64,000 nucleotides of DNA from Rhinopithecus roxellana (taxonomy: Eukaryota; Chordata; Mammalia; Primates; Cercopithecidae), in the NCBI RefSeq assembly GCF_007565055.1, contig NC_044553.1:102647858-102711857 (forward strand), written 5' to 3'. Under the pieces are notes generated by a model. That model saw only the letters and a program-made list of their open reading frames with translations, was not told the origin of the DNA and searched no databases. A program made the translations under genes and the position numbers. This document shows, piece after piece, positions 60,046 to 64,000 of the stretch. Numbering within the stretch: position 1 is the stretch's first letter; the number at the start of each line of letters is the position of its first letter.

Positions 60046-60889
60046 AGATTCTTTTTCTGATTAAAATCCTCCTTTTTGTTTGGTTTTGATTTGGCTTTAA
60101 ATGGCTTTGAGGGCGGGGGCTTGGGAGGATCTTGTCTCTGGTCTGATGAGATTCAAATTGTTTGGGTTTGAGCTCAAAGGATTCTGAACCGGTTAAGGAG
60201 GTAAGGAGGCCAGGCCGAGAGTCCTTGCCCCACAGGAAGAGGGAGTTTTGTTCTTCCTTAGAAATTGTGTGGAACCAAACCTGGAGCAGTCCTGAGACTG
60301 CAGTGGAGGACCGAAATACCAAACTACTTCCACCAAAAGGGAGAGGGAGAGAGAAAGAGAAAGAGACCAAAGAATTCATTTTCTGAGTCAGGCTTCTGTT
60401 GATAGGAGTTTCAGAAGTATCTACTGTGGTCTCACAAACCTGAGCCAAAGTTTTAAAACAGTGAGAGAGGACACCCATTTTAAATAACTCTGAGTGAGTT
60501 ATGGTTTTTAGCGAATGGATCGCCTCTGTAGATTTGAACATCAAATCTTTATTTCTAATCCGTGGCTGAGCTCCTTCACAGAATTCGGTGCGAGGCTGTT
60601 TTCAAAAGTGAGGAAGTCATTCTGGGGTCTTATTTTTCTGCCCTAAAACAGGGATCCCTCTCGGGGACCAGCAGCAGACACCCACAGCCCCTGCTGCTTT
60701 TGGCTCCTTTGGCCTCCAATGGAGTAACACTGGGTGACAGGCCTGAGGACGTCCCAGGAAGGACTTTGTGAGCTGAGATTTCACTCTTTGTTGTACCGGT
60801 TTTTCTCTCTGGGATCCTAAATTTTTGTAGTAATGAATCTTTCTCCTGTTTGCGGTTCGTCACCTCCCAGCCACTACCTCCCATGCCAC

Positions 60890-60924
<35 letters not shown>

Positions 60925-63328
60925 TTTTGATTCCTTCTTCCAACCTCTAATTTCCTGGTTTCCTCAGTGCTTAGCGTTTGTGTTGGGAGACCCATCAGGG
61001 ATGAGAGGGAGGGGAGAAGGAATGGTTTTGAACATAGAAAAACTGTAGTCCCTGGATGGGCTGTAGCCCCTTCCGGGTCACCCTTGCCAAATCTACAGAC
61101 GAAAGGCAGCTGAGCGAGCTGAGCGAGCTGCGGTCAGATGCCCCTCCCAGCACTTTCCTCTAGGCCTGGAAGTACTGGATTATGGGCACTTGATTCTTAT
61201 TTGGCATGTACTCACTTCTCGCCTAGATTTTCAACTTTCTTTTTCTTCCTTTCTTTCCCTCTTTCATTTCATTATGTCTGCATCTCTTCCCAATCCCTCC
61301 CTCCCGCTCCCCCACCAACAACTTGTGAGGAAAGCAGACTGGCCAGGAGTCCTTGCTGCGGTCCCATTAGTCCTCTTTGTTGACTTCCTGGAGGCTCCTC
61401 TGGGGTGGTGCCTTAAGACTGGGGGCTAGGCCAGGCTTTCTCCCTCAGAAACCTGGGCCTCACTGCTGAGATACAGTTTCCAATATCCAGAGGGACTCGA
61501 AGATACCCAAGAGGATGGTTGGGTCTAGTGAGTGTGCTGGTTGAAAGGCGGGGAAGGGTGATTTTAGCAGGTCTCACATTTTGGAAAACAAACAAAAACC
61601 CGTAAAGTTTGACCACTTGCGTTGGAATGGTCAGCTGTGGTTCCGGGACCAGGAGTGTAGGTGGCTAAGGCACCCAGCTCAGGCCGGCCGGGCAGGGGAC
61701 GTGGATACTGCAGCTGCTGTTTGGCTCTAGGTCCGGATCCCAAGGAATTGGAGCTTCGCTAAACCTGCCCCAGCTTAGCCCAAGCCCGGGCGGGGACCTG
61801 GCTGGCAGTGCCCGGCTGTGGTCCAGGCGGCTGCCCCGCACCCTATTCTAGCCGGGAGCAAGCCTTTGGGAGTCACAATTTTAGTAGGCTGTGGTACCTT
61901 CGGCCTTATCATCTTTGCAATGCATGGAGTTTCCAACAAATACATTCTTCTCCTCGACGTCTAGAGTCGGCATAGTTTGAAGTCTGTTTACTTGTCCTGG
62001 GGAAAGGTGAACTCAGTTGGGTTTGGGGACCGAGACAAACAGGACTTCAGTCTCTTTCTTCCCCATCAATCACGCTAGCTCCATCCGCTCCCGCTCCCGG
62101 CTAGGGGACTTGTCGCAGCTGCAGGAAGAGACCTAGAACGCAATCTGAAGCTTTTCATTAGGGAAATAGGTGGCGCTGGGAGCAGTGCAAGAGGGTTCCG
62201 CAACCTGGGGACACCCTCCGCCCCTACAGTACCGTCGGCTTCTGGAAAGCCGACCGTCTTCCTTTCCGGGAATCTCCTGCATCAACTCATGCCCAATTTC
62301 TGGCCTCCCCTCTCGGAGAAATCGGCATTCTGAGGATGCCCTTGGCACTGAGGTGCTTGGAAGCTTCGGAGGTTTGGGAGCAAGTACAGTTCACCCCGAG
62401 ATCACTGCGAAGCTTTGCCTCCGCCAAAGTACCCTACCAATCCCTAGGCCCCAACGGCTGCGAGGAGTGGGGGAGATTTTGCACACTGCACCCCCCCTTC
62501 CTCCTCTCCCCACCCCCACTTCGCCATGTAAACACGAGGACTTTCTCGAGAGCCTTGGAGAGCCGCTCTAGTGGCTTCGGGCCCTGAAACCCCAGACTGG
62601 GCTTGTTTGATGTTTAGCATCCCAAAGCGGCTCCCCACCCTGGCCCCAGCCTGGGAACTGGGAGCTGTGGGCAGGAGAGGAAGGAAAGCAGCTCTCTCAG
62701 CTAGCAAGGGGGTCAGGGACTGGGCCAAGCTCAGAAGAGGGGAGAAGAGCGAGACAGATATGCTCTGAGTAGGGGAGACAGGGATCCCGGGCTGTTGCGG
62801 CTACCAACAAGGGCACACACTGCGGTCCTCAAGGCCAGGAGGCGGATGGGGGCAGGGAATGCCTCAGCCAACAGGGCAGGGGCTCGGCCCTGCTGCTGGC
62901 CCGGTGGGAAGTAGCCTGGGGCCCAGCGAATGAAATCCGAGTCAGGCCCGGGCAGTCTCCGCTAGAAACGCTCTGGGCACGCACTCCTGGAGACGCGGAT
63001 GCCCCGGGCGCTCCAGACCTGTGTCCTTGTAGGAGGCTTCTTCCCGAAGCTTAGAGTTTGGCCTTTCATAGGGAAAGACTTGCTCGGGAGCCTTCTAAGG
63101 AATTTTAAATCTTCCTGGGCCAGGGCTAGGGAGCGAGCTCTAGTGACAGTGTCTTGGTTTGGCATCCAACTCTCCAAATTTGAGGCCGCAGAGAAGAATT
63201 CTCAGACTTAGAGGCCGCACAGCCTTCAGCGCGCTCACCGCGTCCAGGCGTCAGCGAGGGGCTATCTCGAGGCGCGACTGCACAAAAGGTAGCGCGAATC
63301 TCTTCTCAGGCGATCCAGATAAGAGGAA
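60046..63328. other. Intergenic region between NKX2-1 and SFTA3, with likely SFTA3 promoter
   Basis: Mostly repeat-free. Features: a long A-run at 60892-60920; a short GAGCTGAGC tandem near 61108-61131; CpG-rich parts at about 61640-61860 and 62960-63300, the latter just before SFTA3 and a likely promoter or 5'UTR. AGGTGGCGCT at 62168-62177 resembles a CTCF core. No coding exon recognised. Confidence 0.5.
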
Positions 63329-63370
63329 ATGAGAGCGGGGTTTTCTGACTTCCAACTCATTAGGGACCAG
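63329..63370 (+). CDS. SFTA3: SFTA3 first coding exon (partial gene, continues beyond the window)
   Basis: SFTA3 (surfactant-associated 3, SP-H) is a small protein of lung epithelium with a proposed surfactant role. Bases 63329-63370 encode MRAGFSDFQLIRDQ, which I recognise as the start of SFTA3, and end exactly at a strong splice donor (CAG|GTAAGG, GT at 63371). The start has G at -3. It lies on the same strand as NKX2-1, about 3.3 kb past its polyadenylation signal, as in other mammals. At 14 codons it would escape most open-frame searches. The rest (human protein about 94 aa) lies right of the window; the 5'UTR extent is unknown. Confidence 0.9.
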
Positions 63371-64000
63371 GTAAGGTCAATGCTTTCTCTATTATGTCTT
63401 TATCTTAAAAGCGGGTCAATTTAAGATAAGGGAAAAAAAATCCAGGATCTGTGTGAACCGTGCTGATAAAGACTGACCCCTTTTCTGAACTAAAAGCAAG
63501 CCAGGCAGACATTCATTTTCTATAAACAAGAGAGTTGTTAGAAGCTGCCTTGAATTCTGATCGTGTGTCTCCAGACATCGCTCTCCCTTCCCTGCTCCCC
63601 ACCCCCCAGTTATTAGCGCGAGGAAGCGGAGTAGACGATTTTATTTGTGGAGAAGTAGGAAGCCTATTGGGAGATGAGAATCTGAGATGATATGGTTCTC
63701 AGGCATGGGCTACTGGCTTGTTTAGTTCAACTAGGACTTTCTTTTCGAATGGAAGGAAAGTGACAGACACGGGTATTGGGAGGGAGGAGGCTGAATGTTT
63801 TCTCTGCTGTTAGATCCTGGTTAGGAGACGCTGGACACCACGTTCCTCTGGCTCTCCCTGCCTTCCTGGCTGGCGCGTTCCTCCTCGTGCAGTTGTGTTT
63901 CTGAGACTTCAGGCCACCCTCTGTGGGGCCCAATTTAGTAGCTTACCTCAACTTGGAGCACAGGAAAGTTTTCTGGTGCCCCTTCGGCCAGTTGCTTCTA
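63371..64000 (+). other. SFTA3: Start of SFTA3 intron 1
   Basis: Repeat-free. The first 120 bp include TTATCTTAAAAG and TTAAGATAAGG (GATA-type cores facing each other, 63401-63429) and GTGCTGATAAAG. No further exon recognised. Confidence 0.7.

Overview
The window is mammalian, almost certainly primate, nuclear DNA. It is dense with Alu elements, holds two full-length primate-type LINE-1 elements, and carries older L1M, L2, MIR, hAT-type and MLT1-type repeats. Its only conventional genes are at the right end: NKX2-1 (TTF-1, a homeodomain transcription factor of thyroid, lung and forebrain), complete on the + strand, and the first coding exon of SFTA3 (surfactant-associated 3) about 3.3 kb further on, running off the right edge. 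This matches the mammalian NKX2-1/SFTA3 neighbourhood (chromosome 14q13 in human). The NKX2-1 reading frame is 371 codons, as in human, but differs at a few residues from the human protein as I remember it. The unusually intact L1 has a 5'UTR of about 1,035 bp. Together these suggest a non-human primate, perhaps an Old World monkey; that species call is inference.

Layout. 1-5935: antisense L1 cut by the window edge, with ORF1 intact (338 codons) and ORF2 open for 1,273 codons to base 1, all key catalytic residues present. 5.9-19.1 kb: non-coding DNA with Alus, old L1, L2, MIR and hAT-type elements, and one repeat-poor ATTA-rich block near 13.3 kb. 19.16-25.39 kb: second full-length L1, sense strand, decayed ORFs, clear target-site duplication and a small extra 3' tail. 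25.4-50.7 kb: gene desert with Alu clusters, L1M fragments and nested LTRs near 47-49 kb. 50.7-56.3 kb: GC- and CpG-rich flank of NKX2-1 with CTCF-like motifs and a perfect hairpin. 56.3-60.05 kb: NKX2-1, with an alternative upstream coding exon (30-residue N-terminal extension, 401-aa form), the main start in exon 2, the homeodomain in exon 3 and a 3'UTR ending at a canonical polyadenylation signal. 60.05-64 kb: intergenic DNA, then SFTA3 exon 1.

NKX2-1 and SFTA3 lie in the same orientation and are known to be expressed in overlapping lung cell types, so the shared GC-rich flanks probably hold common control elements; that is inference. I found no CRISPR, prokaryotic or viral gene system, no tRNA or rRNA gene, and no other convincing protein-coding gene. 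Most remaining open frames are short and lie in repeats or on the opposite strand of real exons.
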